DNA of 64,000 bases. It comes from Pelobates cultripes. Taxonomy: Eukaryota; Chordata; Amphibia; Anura; Pelobatidae. The notes beneath the pieces are model-generated. The model did no database searches, had not been told where the DNA came from, and worked only from the letters and a program-made list of their open reading frames with translations. The DNA lies in contig OW240918.1 of the NCBI GenBank assembly GCA_933207985.1, positions 23,906,538 to 23,970,537 of the forward strand, written 5' to 3'. The stretch's first letter is position 1; the number at the start of each line of letters is the position of its first letter. The translations under genes and the position numbers were made by a program. Shown piece after piece: positions 1 to 12,284 of the stretch.

Positions 1-97
1 GATAGATAGATAGATGATAGATCGATAGATAGATAGATAGATAGATAGAGTGATAGAAAGATAGATAGATAGATGATAGATAGAGTGATAGATAGAT

Positions 98-142
<45 letters not shown>
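1..142. repeat. GATA tetranucleotide microsatellite
   Basis: Nearly pure GATA repeats with a few interruptions (GTGATAGA, TGATAGAT). The array runs off the left edge of the window, so its full length is unknown. Confidence 0.97.
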
Positions 143-143
<1 letters not shown>

Positions 144-594
144 GGACAGATGGAGAATTGAATAGCTAGAAACACGTTATAGTAACAGGCATGGGTGGCC
201 ATTCCTATAACATTAGAGTCAGTGTGCTCCTTTCTGATTTTCCCTCCAATGTGAGTCGCTGCTTTCACACAAAGAATACATCCCCCTGAGAGGAGTGTGT
301 CTCTTCCGTTACCAGCAGCCCTCCTCCTCCTCTTCCACCTCCAGAAAGGATGGAATTAAATGGTCTCTAACAGGCTCTGCACATCCTCTGCAGGCAGCTT
401 ACAAGGAGCTCCCTGGGCCTCTCGACCTGAGCTGATACACTGTAACTGGAACCATCAAACACTGACACAGGCATTGGATGGCAGAGAAACTGGGTCATGG
501 GCACCCTCTCCGCCAGCAGCACTGCCCATATGGCTTTTCTTGTGCGAAAACACGGACTAGGTCTGCAATCAATCCCTCTGTCAAACATGGTATC
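143..594. other. Unique DNA, nothing recognised
   Basis: Non-repetitive sequence with only short open frames that lack recognisable domains. It separates the GATA array from the 20-bp minisatellite. Confidence 0.5.
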
Positions 595-1235
595 AGCCAG
601 CCACATTTACAGTACATCTAGCCACATTTACAATATGGCTAGCTAAATTTATAGTACAGCTAGCCACATTTACTGTACAGCTAGCCACATTTACAATATA
701 GCCACATTTATAGTACAGCCAGCAACATTTATAGTACAGCTAGACACATTTACTTACATCTAGCCACATTTACAGTACAGCTAGCCACATTTATAGTACA
801 GCCAGCAACATTTATAGCACATCTAGCCACATTTACAGTACAGCTAGCCACATTTATAGTACAGCCAGCAATATTTATAGTACAGTTAGCCACATTTACT
901 GTCCAGCTACCAACATTTACAGTACAGCTAGCCACATTTACTGTACAGCCAGCCACATGTATAGTACAGTTAGCCACATTTACAGTAAAGCTAGCCATAT
1001 TTACTGTACAACCAGCCACATTTGCAGTACAACTAGCCACATTTATAGTACAGCTAGCCACATTTACTGTACAGATAGCCAGATTTATAATACAGTCAGC
1101 CACATTTATAATACAGCTAGCCATATTTATAATACAGCTAGCCAAATGTATAGTACAGCTAGTCACATTTATAATACAGCTAGCCAAATGTATAGTACAG
1201 CCAGCCACATTTTAGTGCAGCAGCCAACCAGTTAC
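595..1235. repeat. 20-bp minisatellite
   Basis: About thirty imperfect head-to-tail copies of a unit close to TAGCCACATTTATAGTACAG. Variants differ at a few positions (ACAGT, ATAGT, ACTGT). Because the unit is not a multiple of three yet rarely contains stops, long repetitive open frames appear on both strands; these are not genes. Confidence 0.95.
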
Positions 1236-1268
1236 ATATTTCAATTTCAATAGCCAGTCAGCTATCCA

Positions 1269-1410
1269 GCCAGTCACATTTTTAGTATAGCAGTCTGCCA
1301 GGCTGCCAGCCACATATTTCAATAGGAGGTAGCCAGTCAGCTAGCCAGCCAGTCACGTTTTTAGTATAGCAGTCTGCCAGGCTGTCAGCCACATAATTCA
1401 AAGGAGCCAC
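1269..1410. repeat. Two copies of a ~80-bp repeat beside the minisatellite
   Basis: The segment beginning CCAGTCACATTTTTAG at 1269 recurs near 1348, followed in both cases by a CAGTCTGCCAGGCTG block. It shares the AGCCAGTCAGCTAGCC motif with the minisatellite and probably grew from its edge. Confidence 0.75.
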
Positions 1411-1485
1411 ATGTTTTAGTACAGATAGCCAACCAGTCGTAAAATAGCTAAAGCAGGAATGACTAGCTATTACTTAACTACAAGT

Positions 1486-1539
1486 TCCATGATGCTTTGC
1501 CAGTATTAAGGCTGTTAAATCATCATGGGAGTTGTAGTT
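1486..1539. mobile_element. Short palindromic MITE
   Basis: An inverted pair: AACTACAAGTTCCATGATG on the left and CATCATGGGAGTTGTAGTT on the right. The same core (actacaactcccatgatgc) recurs near 31200 and 33720 in this window, which marks a dispersed hAT-like miniature family. Confidence 0.6.
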
Positions 1540-2931
1540 CCCTGTTGTACAATGAGTAACAGTATGAGATTCTAAGAACTGTCATAAAACCAGCCCTATC
1601 AGTTCCCCCTGTGATGATCAAAGCACAAGGTTTGCACATCTGCAATGACGTATTACATGGGGTTTTTCATGATAACCCATTGCATATTATATAATAAAAC
1701 TTGTTTATGACAATGAGTCACATATATAGGTTTTTCATCTCAAATATTAGACCAACTGTATGCAGTTAGAATTTTAAACCAATCCTTTTCTATTGTCAAA
1801 CACAATACCCTTATATAAGGACCCTCCCTGATAAAGTTACACCAGTACAAAAAAAAAAAAAAAAAAGATTTTTGCCAATATTTCACCCTGATGTTTCAAA
1901 CACCTGGCCAAAGGTGAAACACATTCAGGAACAGAATGCTCAGGATTGCTGTTGAGTGACAATGTAACACTAAATAAAATGAATCTAGGTTCCACTGAAT
2001 CCATCCAGGGTGTGAGCTCAGTTATTATGAGATTTGAATCCAGATTTTCTATCCAATGCAGCAGGCTATTGCACTGCATGTAAACATAATCAGAAAGCAC
2101 ATTGATTTAAACAAAATATCCTTTGGGATGGGATGGGGGATGCATTTTAGATGGATATGGTATAATAAATAGGGAATTATTTATGATTATGGTGTAACCT
2201 CTGAAGCACCATGGGTAGAAAATCACATTGCACTACACAGCTCTATGGTCTTGAAAGGGTTAATATGCCTGGTGTAGAGCAAAAAAAAAAAAGGGATATT
2301 TTAAGCTTTTAGAAGACAGCATGTACCTTCAAAATGCAGCACAAAAAAATCAAGTCTCTGTATCATTCACACATCTGTCATTCTCCTGCATCACCTGAAA
2401 TGCTAAAATAAATATTTTGCACAAAAAAAGATAAATAAATATTATTTAAAAAATGAAAATTGGGGGTGGGGGGTTGGAGGGAGGGATGGGGGTACACAGA
2501 ATGCTTACCGCCTCCGAATCTTCAAATCCATGCAGGTACAAATTGTCATACATGGAGGGCTACAGATCCAATCCACCTCTCAATGCAGAAAGCAGTCTGA
2601 CACCACCACCACCACTGCTGGGAACACAGGCAGAGAGGGCCAGGGAGGGACACAGACCAAGCCTGCCTGGCAATGCTTTCTCTGGTTTGTGGTTTTGGTG
2701 GATTCCCCAGCCAGAAACACTGTTCATTCACATTATAGAGGGGAGCTGATCCCTAGAGGCATTTTAACTGTCTTCCAAAATCAGTGCATAAAGCGAGCCC
2801 TCTCTCTCTCCCAGGCTGATCAGAGCCAGCAATGTGAGCCCTGCGATAGGCTGCATGCACTCAGCTGGAAAGGCATTCGCTTTGATAGTAGATGACGATC
2901 AGGAGCCTCATACTGTACAATGCAAGGAGCC
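1540..2931. other. AT-rich DNA without recognised features
   Basis: Contains an A18 run near 1850 and a G-rich tract at 2460-2490. The open frames at 2453-2895 and 1837-2100 show no domain, codon bias or splice context that would support a gene. Confidence 0.5.
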
Positions 2932-2951
2932 TCTCTCTCTCTCTCTCTCTG

Positions 2952-3044
<93 letters not shown>

Positions 3045-3072
3045 TATGTGTGTCTGTGTGTGTGTGAGAGAG
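2932..3072. repeat. Compound (CT)n(GT)n microsatellite
   Basis: About ten CT dinucleotides followed by about fifty GT dinucleotides, with short interruptions near 3043. Long GT tracts can adopt Z-DNA and are often length-polymorphic. Confidence 0.97.
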
Positions 3073-3159
3073 ATCTCTGCTAGGGATTACTTAGAAAGCA
3101 TCCTTATTAAATGTCAATACAAAAAGTTAAAGTACATTAATATACTTATATAGCTACAC

Positions 3160-3648
3160 ACAGACATACATTCATACTTACATATAGAAATATATATACA
3201 TACCTAGATCTATACATTAACACAATGCACACACACATACATATATACATATACACACATACATACACACATATGTATACATATACACACACATACATAC
3301 ACATATACACACATACATGCATAGATATATACATTCACATAATGCACACATACATACATACAGACATACAAACATATATACACATACACATACATATGTG
3401 TATTCACAGACAAATATACATATACACACATACATACACACATATGTATACATATACACACATACACGCATAGATATATAGATTCACATAATGCACACAC
3501 ACATATACATACACACACATACATGCACATGTACACACATACGCATAGATATATACATTCACATAATGCACACATACATACATACATACATATATACACA
3601 TAAATACACACATATGTATTCACAGACATTTATACATATACACACATA
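3160..3648. repeat. CATA/CACA-rich higher-order tandem repeat
   Basis: ACATACATACACATATACAC-type repeats arranged in a longer period of roughly 130-150 bp, marked by recurrent TAGATATATACATTCACATAATGCAC blocks (near 3320, 3475 and 3545). Open frames here translate to repetitive Cys-Val-Tyr or His-Thr-Ile strings and are artefacts. Confidence 0.9.
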
Positions 3649-3815
3649 TCCTATGTAGACTATAAGCTTGTTTGAGCAGAGCCCTCTTAAACCTATTGTT
3701 CCTGTAAGCTTTTGTAATTGTCTCTTTTATTGTTAACTCTCCCCCTTTGATAATATTGTAAAAGACTACGAAATATGCTGGTGCTATATAAATACCATTA
3801 ATAAATAAATAATAT
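3649..3815 (+). mobile_element. Retroposon 3' end (SINE/LINE tail)
   Basis: A unique-looking block between two CATA arrays, ending with GTGCTATATAAATACC and an (ATAA)n tail. Tails of the type gcgctatataaata plus a simple repeat are common in dispersed amphibian retroposons. The exact family is not identified; the 5' end is truncated. Confidence 0.5.
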
Positions 3816-4235
3816 ACACACATGCATATATACATATATACACACATGCATACTCACATACATATATATGTATACACACAAATATACACACATGCATATA
3901 TACACATACATGCATACTCACATACATGTATACATACACACACATATATACAAACATGCATATATACATATACACACACATGCATACTCAAATATATATG
4001 TATACACACATATATACAAACATGCATGTATACATATACACACATGCATACTCACATACATTTATACATATACACACACATGCATACTCACAAACATATA
4101 TACACACATGCATTACACATATAAACACATATACATAGTCACATACTTTTATATATACACATACATACATACAAACATACATACATTTATATACACACAC
4201 ACATACATAGTCACATACATACATATATACATATA
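3816..4235. repeat. Second CATA/CACA higher-order repeat
   Basis: Repeats such as ACACATGCATATATACATATACACAC with the recurrent CATGCATACTCACATACA block. It starts directly at the tail of the retroposon fragment, suggesting the A/T-rich tail seeded the expansion. Confidence 0.9.
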
Positions 4236-4334
4236 CCCAACAGTATCCACTCAGGTTCTCATCCTTCCGAGTTCAATACATGAGTACCATCAACTGGGTA
4301 ATAATAACATCTATTATACAGCTGCTGATTCAAA

Positions 4335-4436
4335 TAATTCCGAGAGCGTGCGCTAACAAGCGCTTTGAGCCCCACTGGGAGAAATGTGCTATATAAGCAC
4401 TAGTTATTATTATTATTTTATTATTATTATATTCGC
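4335..4436 (+). mobile_element. Retroposon 3' tail with (TTA)n
   Basis: AAGCGCTTTGAGCCCCACTG, then GTGCTATATAAGCACTAG and a TTATTATTATT tail. The layout matches a 5'-truncated non-LTR or SINE tail ending in a trinucleotide repeat; the family is inferred only from this signature. Confidence 0.5.
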
Positions 4437-5042
4437 ACATACATATATAAATACATGTACACATACACCTATATACATACCAGATGACGAGTATTGCTGT
4501 ATCTTGTAAAACCTTTTTTAGAAGATTAACATAATTATATTTATAATAAGTTAAAAACATGTGAAACGTTCTACCCATTCATAATTACATTTTTATTTAC
4601 AAATTTTGACGTGCTGCCTCTTGTTGCCTCTAGTCATGTGACCTGGATTTATTGCTGCTTAAATTAAAAATCTCCCCTTATGGTGAATACAGTTGTGTGT
4701 GTTAAACACCCATGTGAATCATATTTTATAAATAGGATATTTTTACTAAACAATAAAGTTTATTCACTAAATAGTGCCTTGCAATACATTGACAAAATAT
4801 GTTTAAGCTGGAATAATAAAGCTCCGTGAGTGTAGCTGAGTTGGAGATTTTTGGGAAATAAACTATTTTGCCAAGATTTTGCGATTCTGGTTCAATTCCC
4901 TACAATCCACTGTTAAGTGAATAAACCCTCTTTGAGGACCAGATTCTTAAATTTAGGCTACAATACCGGAGATAAATAGTATAGGCTTTTTGGAGAGTTT
5001 CTTTCAGTGTTACTCTTTCAACCTTACTGGGCCATTCTAGAC
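4437..5042. other. AT-rich DNA, nothing recognised
   Basis: No repeat, open frame or motif that I can support. Confidence 0.4.
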
Positions 5043-5374
5043 GACATCACCATTTGGTTCAAAATATTGGAGTGGTTATGGTGTCTGGAGTGCCCTGGCA
5101 ACTCCTAACTATTTAGTGTCAAACTACTCTCGATCAGTTTGACGCTGAATGAGGATCGCTGGTATGAGATGGTATCGTTAACGTGGAGTGCAAATTAACT
5201 ATACCTTCCAGCAGGGGGCAGAGCCTCAGATTCTTGATGGCCATCATTCTGTTTCAAACCAATCAAGGACAGTTTAACAATGACTGATTTAAGTGGGATG
5301 GCACCAGGTGACTGCAGGCACTATAACCACTCCAATGAAATTAAGTGCTCATGGCGCATAGAGAGTCCCTTTAA
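5043..5374. mobile_element. Degraded TTAA-type miniature element
   Basis: The right end reads AGAGTCCCTTTAA, and the interior holds inverted versions of a GGAGTGGTTATGGTG / CACTATAACCACTCC block, as in other TTAA-flanked elements here. The left terminus is diverged, so its coordinate is approximate. It contains a CTCF-like core at 5208-5221. Confidence 0.5.
5208..5221 (+). promoter_or_regulatory. CTCF core-like motif
   Basis: CCAGCAGGGGGCAG fits the vertebrate CTCF core consensus (CCASYAGRKGGCRS) at every position. A sequence match alone does not show occupancy. Confidence 0.4.
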
Positions 5375-8119
5375 TTTTCTATATTGATTTTGAAGTCATG
5401 AATGCAATGCAATTGTAAAATTAGCAATGATTAGGCCTGGGGCCCATTGGCAGTCTGGGCACCATGAATATGTTTGGCCTGATTGCTATCTCTATAGTTA
5501 CAGGATTATTTACTAAAATGAGACGTCAAAGTGAATTCAAATTTAAGGTCAGAAGTAAAAGGCCAAACTGAAAATTAAACTAGAAAACTTAAACTTTAGC
5601 TGCTGTTTATCCATTTCTAAGTCTCCGGGTTTTTCTCAACACAGTTTATTGTTGTTTATTAATAATAAATTGTGAATTTATATCAAATTGACTACATGGA
5701 AACATTCTCTAACTCTATTTTTCCCGTTCGTCTATTTTGGTCTGAATTTTCCAATTCTATGCAACTATCCATTGGAAGTGTTGAGGTGTGGGTTTTTACT
5801 GGACTTGTGGGAGATCAGGAAAGCAGTACTCTATATAGCAATGTTCTCCTCCCTCTTGATATACTGCACTTTACATCAGACATGGATGTTCTGACACCCT
5901 CACACACTCCCTGTCATTTGTGGGCCCATTCATAAGGTCAAGAATGGCAACCTCTGTTTTTCATCACAAATGTCTTTGCTGATCCATCCATAAAACAGCC
6001 GTGCTAGATTATGGATTGTAATGGCTTGATATGAGTTTAGTCTGAAAGGTTTTAGCTTGCAAGTTAGTCCAAAATTTGGAGCACAGCTGCAGATTCACCA
6101 CAACACTCTGATCAATGAATAAATGAACAACTCAGGATTTTAACCCCTTAAGGACACACGACAGAAATGTTCCATCACGCCGTTCTTTTACTTCTGAAGA
6201 TGTGGGAGTTAATCATTAAACTTCAGTGAATTGAAACCAAATTCCAAAATCTAGCCAAAACAGCAGCTTTTGTAATATTCTCCGCCTCTGCGTTAACTTG
6301 GCTATTTTCAAATACATTTTAGAATGTGCTTTTTTTCTCTCTGCAATTTTTTTCCCAGTAAGAAAAAAAACTTACATTTTTAAATAGACAGAAAAATGGT
6401 AAACCTGTTTATTTACTAAACAGTGAATAGTCTGAAACTGATTGGAGAATTTCAAATTCAGGCCAAAATAGCCAAATTGTAAAAAATAATTTTCGTCACC
6501 TATTTTTCCTACCAGAGATATGATCTTTTATGGTCTAAAATATGCAATACACTAATGACGGATTTGAGAATATCACTGAATAAATCTTTACCTATAAAAA
6601 ATAAATAAAAAATACAGGTGTTTATTCACAAATACGGCTATTATGGTCTAAATTTAATTTCTCCACAGCTCCTGGTTTCCTGAATACACGTTATTGTCTC
6701 CACCATGTAACTCACACATTGTTACTACCTTCTCTAGTGGAACTACATCAATCAGGGTAATAGAGGTTCTATTGCTGTAAATGTGTTATTATATCACTTT
6801 GTACTTGGCATTTCCACTGGTTTCCCCACCAGGACTTCTTTAATTGTAAAGCTGTCTGGAAGAGATAGTTCCTCACTCCAGTAAACATTGTTAAACCATT
6901 TACTTCTATATGTTACATACTCACCTCCACTGAAATTCCTTGTCCTACCACCCCAAAATTTCTCATAGCTCCCAACCTTTCCACTTTCAGGGTCCTGTCC
7001 CAATGCCCCACTTTAGTTCATTGGTTCTACATCCGAGGACAGTCGGGAACTATTCTTGGGCAGCCATGTTCAAGCGTATCATTGGACACCTTTGCACTGT
7101 GGACCTGGCCCTAGTACTTTAGCAGCACTCTTTGTATGGTCCTGCTGGTAAGGGTCCAACCGTTCAACGGTCGGGCATGCTCTTTCCAGGCAAATCCGCC
7201 CATTATGGGTGCCGCTTGTGGAAGCTTACACGTAAATATCACAAGTCACAGTTTCTCTTTACTATTAAAATAGAATTGATGGCATAAATATAGAAACTTC
7301 TAAAATAGTATAGATGGGATATACACCATGAATCTGTGAGGAAACCAATCATACATCCCTCTCAGTGAGAAACATTTATGTTTTATTATTAGCGTTATAT
7401 TTATTATCAGAATTATTGTCATTATACATACACAGACGGACAGAAATTTAATTTAAGGGGGTACACCAGGTTGGAACTGACTCATTCTTTTTTAAGTCTG
7501 TATAGATATTTATTTTTCAAAAAATATGCAAAAGCAATCAATCCAAAATAATGAATGACAGAAAAGAGATTTATGTTTAAAGTTTGTAAATTCAGAGCAA
7601 ATCCTGGCACATGACATCATCAGTCTGAGCACTGCCCACTCCAGGAAGTAGCTTGACCAATAAAGTAGCTCTCATTCTGGTCTATTGGGTTGTGCAGTTG
7701 GTCATGTTTAACTCAGAACTTAAAGTGTATGGGAGGCGAGCTCATTTACAGAAATGAAAGTTCTCTGTGCAAAGTCTCAGCTCTGTTTAGATGTTTTGTG
7801 CAGTTGTTTTTTCTTTTTCATTTTCTTTTAATAGGATGTTTAAAAGCAAGAAACAAATGATTTATAGGTCACTATATACATACTAATGCACCACAATTTA
7901 CAGAAATATGTAATAGGTACAGATTATGATAACTAGGGAAGTCAAATATTTTGACAATTACCTAAGAAGGTGAGTTCTACGGTTCATAATAGTCTCTGTA
8001 AAAGTAACTGTAGAGGTCCTAATTTCATAGGGGAGAATTATACAAGGTCTCTACAGCATAAAATTTACCATTAAAGGTTTATTATAAAATAATTTAATTA
8101 CAAACCTGGAGTGATGTAT
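5375..8119. other. Mostly unique AT-rich DNA with small repeat fragments
   Basis: Contains a fragment of the TTAACCCCTTAAGGACA palindromic element near 6141-6170 (a complete one is at 24389) and a piece related to the CTCCCAAC family near 6970-7060. No coding signal is recognised. Confidence 0.45.
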
Positions 8120-8310
8120 GGGCAATTTAAATTACTAGGCCCAGGGCGAAAAATGTGTAGTCCTAAGCTACTAGCCAGGCCTTAAAAGTTTGACGCCACT
8201 GCAAGCCATAGTATACCCTCAAGGGGTGCATTTCTACTCGCCAGGGCTAAATTTTCATTTGCAAATGGCTAGTGGTGAGTGGAAATTTTGAGCCCTGACT
8301 GGGCCCCTTC
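8120..8310. repeat. Dispersed repeat (ACTAGCCAGGC / CGCCAGGGCTAA family)
   Basis: Shares the order CTAGCCA-GC-TTAAAAG, GCCACT-CAAGCC and GCCAGGGCTAA-TTTCA with 22866-22998. The two copies are diverged. Probably an old DNA transposon; the class is not established. Confidence 0.5.
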
Positions 8311-8504
8311 TTTTACACTAAAATAAAGAGATTACTTACTTTAATAGAGTATCCGACCTAGTGCATCCTAGAGCCTATGTAAAAAGTGCTGATCTCTTTT
8401 GAAGCCTTCACATTTATAAAGTAAGACTCTGTAGTTCCTCGGATCTTTAAAATTCTTCTTCTCTGTCATCCAGAACCCAACCAAACAAGGCTGGTTCTAT
8501 GTGT

Positions 8505-8575
8505 ATACCTCCCAACTGTACTGGATCTGGCAGGATCCTGTCCGGTTTTCCCAATTTAGTTGATTAGAGGTTTTT
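8505..8575 (+). mobile_element. Fragment of a TACCTCCCAAC-terminated element
   Basis: Starts TATACCTCCCAACTGTACTGG, the same terminus as elements at 12285 and 15010. Only a short piece is present. Confidence 0.4.
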
Positions 8576-8850
8576 ATATACGTCTTTAATAAATGTGTAA
8601 CTGTTTGCATGTTATCTGGTGTCCACGTAAGCTCCTCTAAACTATATCTCCTGTTAAAGGGTTTGTGGCGTTCCTCCTTATATACACACATATTTTCTAA
8701 TTCGAGCCAAATAAAACAAGTTCTAACACAGACTGAGTGCACCATTTTTTTAAATATATATATATTTCCTTCATATATGTGTCAACCATTTAGAAAATTA
8801 TGTCAGTATCATATAATGGATTCAGTGTTAGCTGCTTTGAAGTACTAGAT

Positions 8851-8986
8851 CAGGGTTAGGCAAACTTGGGCACTCCAGATGTTGTGGACTACATCCCCCA
8901 TAATGCTCTCACAGTCATAATGCTGGCAAAGCATCAAGGGAGATGTAGTCCACAACATGTCGAGTGCTTAAGGTTGCCTATCCCTG
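8851..8986. mobile_element. hAT-like MITE, palindromic
   Basis: Terminal inverted repeats CAGGGTTAGGCAA and TTGCCTATCCCTG enclose inverted TGTTGTGGACTACAT / ATGTAGTCCACAACA blocks. CAGGG-type ends are typical of hAT elements. Flanking 8-mers do not match well, so a target duplication is not demonstrated. Relatives lie at 25882 and 44885. Confidence 0.75.
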
Positions 8987-10281
8987 GTCTATATTAGTAT
9001 TATATTGGTATGAACATAGGCTCATTAAAATTGTGAGTGTGGCCCTGTTATTATCAACAAATATATTTTTGTTAAATGTAGTTGCACTATGATCAATGTA
9101 TGTTTTCTGTATTTTGTAAGGTATCAATGATAAAATACTACAGTTATTGTAAGTTGTAGAAATAACAAACACGCATATTGCACTTTATTGGTTTGTTTTA
9201 TTGAACTATATAATTTCTAACCATTTGCTTTGGAATATACAGGGCTCGACGCTTTTAAATTGAAAAATCTTTTGTATCTTTTAGCATATTGGCTGACCTC
9301 ATGTTAAAAATGCATGTACTTAATTATTTTGACAGACTATTTCTTGTGGTGCCATTATATTCTTTGTTATTTTGATTTTGGGCCGATAAATAAGAAAAAT
9401 GAGGCAAACATAATCAATATTGCAACTTTTTTTTCATGCACTTTTCATTTTTTACAATATTTTTTTTCTATTAATACTGGCAAGTAGATGCCTGCTGGAG
9501 TTTTTTTTATTTTTATTTGGACTGGTTTGTACATAGAGCTGTAAATTTTTTCAGAAAGAAAATGTGTTGTTGGAGTAGGCAGAAGGTTTTGTGAAAATCA
9601 ACCATAGCAATGTGCTTTAGAATGCCTAAAATTAGTTCTGTGTTTTTAGACCCTGCTTATCTTTAAAATAGCATGGCTGAGTGTGGAGTGCAGACTTTAT
9701 CTTGTGTCAAATTCCTAGTCTGTTACTTGGTGTTCTTTTGTTCCTATGAAATTAACTGATTAGGTACCGGGTGTTTCAATTGCAGTTACTTATTCATTGG
9801 CGTACCTTCCCCAGCAACTTTTTATTATCAATCAGTGCAAATTTCCATTCTTTATCGCTATCATATGCTGCTATGCGCCTTTCAAATCCAGGAGAATATC
9901 ATTTTTTTCCAGCCTGAGTGTAGACAGAGTATAATTTAAAAGGATGGTTAAGTAACCCCATGCTAAAAGTGACAGTAATAATTCTAATAATAATTATTTG
10001 AACCATGTGTGGCACCATGTGTGGCACGCCGCAGCCCAGTTAAAAATATTGTACATTTTATTAGAGGCCAGAGTTAAAATGTGTAACAGGGTTATTTACT
10101 AAATGGAGAATTTAAAGTGAATTTAAGTTGAATGTTAAATTTAAGGCCAAAGTAGCCGATCGGAAAGCAGAACTCTGGTGATGAACATAGAGCTGGTCTG
10201 CCATCTCTAATAACATTGCAAAACTCCAGGAAATGTATTATATTGGAGATTCACATTTACATTACTTCCCCACAGTAAATC
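8987..10281. other. AT-rich DNA, nothing recognised
   Basis: Unique sequence without supported genes or repeats. It holds a GTGTGGCACC direct duplication near 10006-10026 only. Confidence 0.45.
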
Positions 10282-10783
10282 TTAAAGGACCACTCTAGGC
10301 ACCCAGACCACTTCAGCTTAATGAAGTGGTTTGGGTGCCAGGTCCAGCTAGGCTTAACCCATTCTTTTATAAACATAGCTGTTTCAGAGAAACTGCTATG
10401 TTTATGAATGGGTTAAGCCTTCCCCCAATTTCTCTAGCTGCTGTCTCATTGACAGCCGCTAGAGGCGCTTGCGTGCTTCTCACTGTGAAAATCACAGTGA
10501 GAGCACGCAAGCGTCCATAGGAAAGCATTGATAATGCTTTCCTATGTGACCGGCTGAATGCGCGCGCAGCTCTTGCCGCGCGTGCGCATTCAGCCGCATG
10601 GGAGGAGAAGAGGAGGATCGGAGGAGGAGAGCTCCCCGCCCAGCGCTGGAAAAAGGTAAGTTTTTACCCCTTTCCCCCTTCCAGAGCCGGGCGGGAGGGG
10701 AACCCTGAGGGTGGGGGCACCCTCAGGGCACTATAGTGCCAGGAAAACGAGTATGTTTTCCTGGCACTATAGTGGTCCTTTAA
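10282..10783. mobile_element. TTAA-flanked miniature transposon (494-bp core)
   Basis: TTAA at 10282-10285 and 10780-10783 flank ends beginning AAGGACCACT and finishing AGTGGTCCTT. Inside are inverted pairs: ACTATAGTGCCAGGAAAAC with its complement, AAACATAGC with GCTATGTTT, and a hairpin around the CGCGCGCAGC block. TTAA duplication suggests mobilisation by a piggyBac-type transposase, none of which is encoded here. An inverted partial copy lies at 23085-23492. Confidence 0.85.
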
Positions 10784-12284
10784 GGACTCTTGAAAGAGAT
10801 TGGCTGCATTGTTGAAGACGTGTTAAAATTATTGAGCTACCCAATCAGAGGTCTGTAACTCAGCTGTACAATCAGCAGAGTCATAACAAGGTGGTGGGAC
10901 ATTTGATACTCAAATGAGCATTGAACCATACTGAAATATGAACATGTATTGCATTAATAGGGGGTCATTAATATGGGGTCATTAATATGGGGTCCTGCTA
11001 ATGGACACTCATGTCATTTTACATCAGCCCCATCCTACAGCCTGGGGGAGAAGTTGGGTGTCCTCTTTGCTCCGTGTTTGTAATCCTTATTAACACTTAT
11101 GTGAACAGTAGTTTCAGGACACCCAATTATTTTATTTAGCTGTTGAGCTGTCAATGGGCTATTTTTATCATCCTCTTGTTCAGGTTGGGACGTCAGGTGA
11201 TGCAATATATAGGGTTTGTCCAGCTTTGGGAAATAAAAACAATACAACATAGTGCAATACTGTGTAACCAAACATTGGTGTATATTAAGTGCGAAATTGG
11301 CCACTCACACTTTATAGCCAAATAAAGAGCCTTCGGAATTTTTTTTTTATGTATATCGTCTTAATTCTTGGGTTTTATTGATGTCAGTCTCGTTCATGAA
11401 AGAAAGGCAAAGTGCAGCCAAATAAAATAACCATATAGATAAAGTGCACAATGCAAAATGTATTTACTTACACAGAAGTAAACAATAGCAGGTGAAACTG
11501 ATATCAAGAGATTCACAGGATAAGTCCAAGTCCTAGGCGTTTCATCCCTATCAGGGACTTCCTCAGGGACAGTCTCTCAAATGAAGACAGAATGTCAAAT
11601 ACAAAGTGCATACTTGACTATAACTGACCCGAGGATTTTTTTAGTTGTGAATATGTAACTTTACAACTGACCCAACTTTGAATTATAGTGGACAATATTT
11701 CTGTCAAACAAAAACTACTAGTGTGTGGACAGGAAGATTATTTTCTCTGCCAATTTAATTTAAATTACTTTAATTGATTGATGCCAAAAACTCTTATCCC
11801 TGTAAGACTCTGCAACATAGAGCAACATAAATGTATCAATTTAAGTTTAGCTTTTGTAAGAGCCTATAAACTAAATTTTATTTACTGCATTGTATGAGCA
11901 CATATAATATCCGTGCATTGCTTGCTACACTTATGTCACATAGTAAAATGAAAGCTACATAGTTACATGGTAATCTACTCGAGAAAAATACTCAAGTTCA
12001 TCAAGTTCAACCTTCAAAACCTATTCCTTTATGCTGTTGATCCAAAAGAATGCAAAAAAAAAAACAAAACAAAAAAAATACAATTCTAGTGATTTCCAAT
12101 TTTGTTACAAAAGTAGAAAAAAAACCTTCTTGACTCCATAATGGCTGTTAGGTCTCACATTGGATCAACAACCTGTTAACATACACAATAATTATATTAT
12201 TGAATATTCTGATTTTGCAAACAAAAAAAACAATCCCCATTTAAAAAAAAAAAATATCTACAGAATTTGATGCCAACCTCTTTA
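10784..12284. other. Unique DNA containing a hammerhead-like motif
   Basis: No gene recognised. The sequence around 11395-11580 looks like a dispersed repeat and contains the minus-strand hammerhead-like fold listed separately. Poly-A-rich runs lie at 12050-12260. Confidence 0.4.
11530..11570 (-). ncRNA. Hammerhead-ribozyme-like motif (minimal helix III)
   Basis: On the minus strand, CTGAGGA (11566 to 11560) fits the hammerhead CUGANGA box and GAAA (11543 to 11540) fits the second box. Between them GTCCC/GGGAT can pair as helix II. Helix I can form from GTCC before the first box and GGAC after the putative cleavage site. Helix III would be a single A-U pair closing a CGCC loop. There is one unpaired A before helix II. 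This is a weaker candidate than 39936-40009; activity is unproven. Confidence 0.45.

Noticed and set aside
595..1235. CRISPR-like array
   Set aside because: Units are contiguous and without unique spacers; it is a minisatellite in eukaryotic DNA.
750..1253. Repetitive proteins on both strands
   Set aside because: They are translations of the 20-bp minisatellite.
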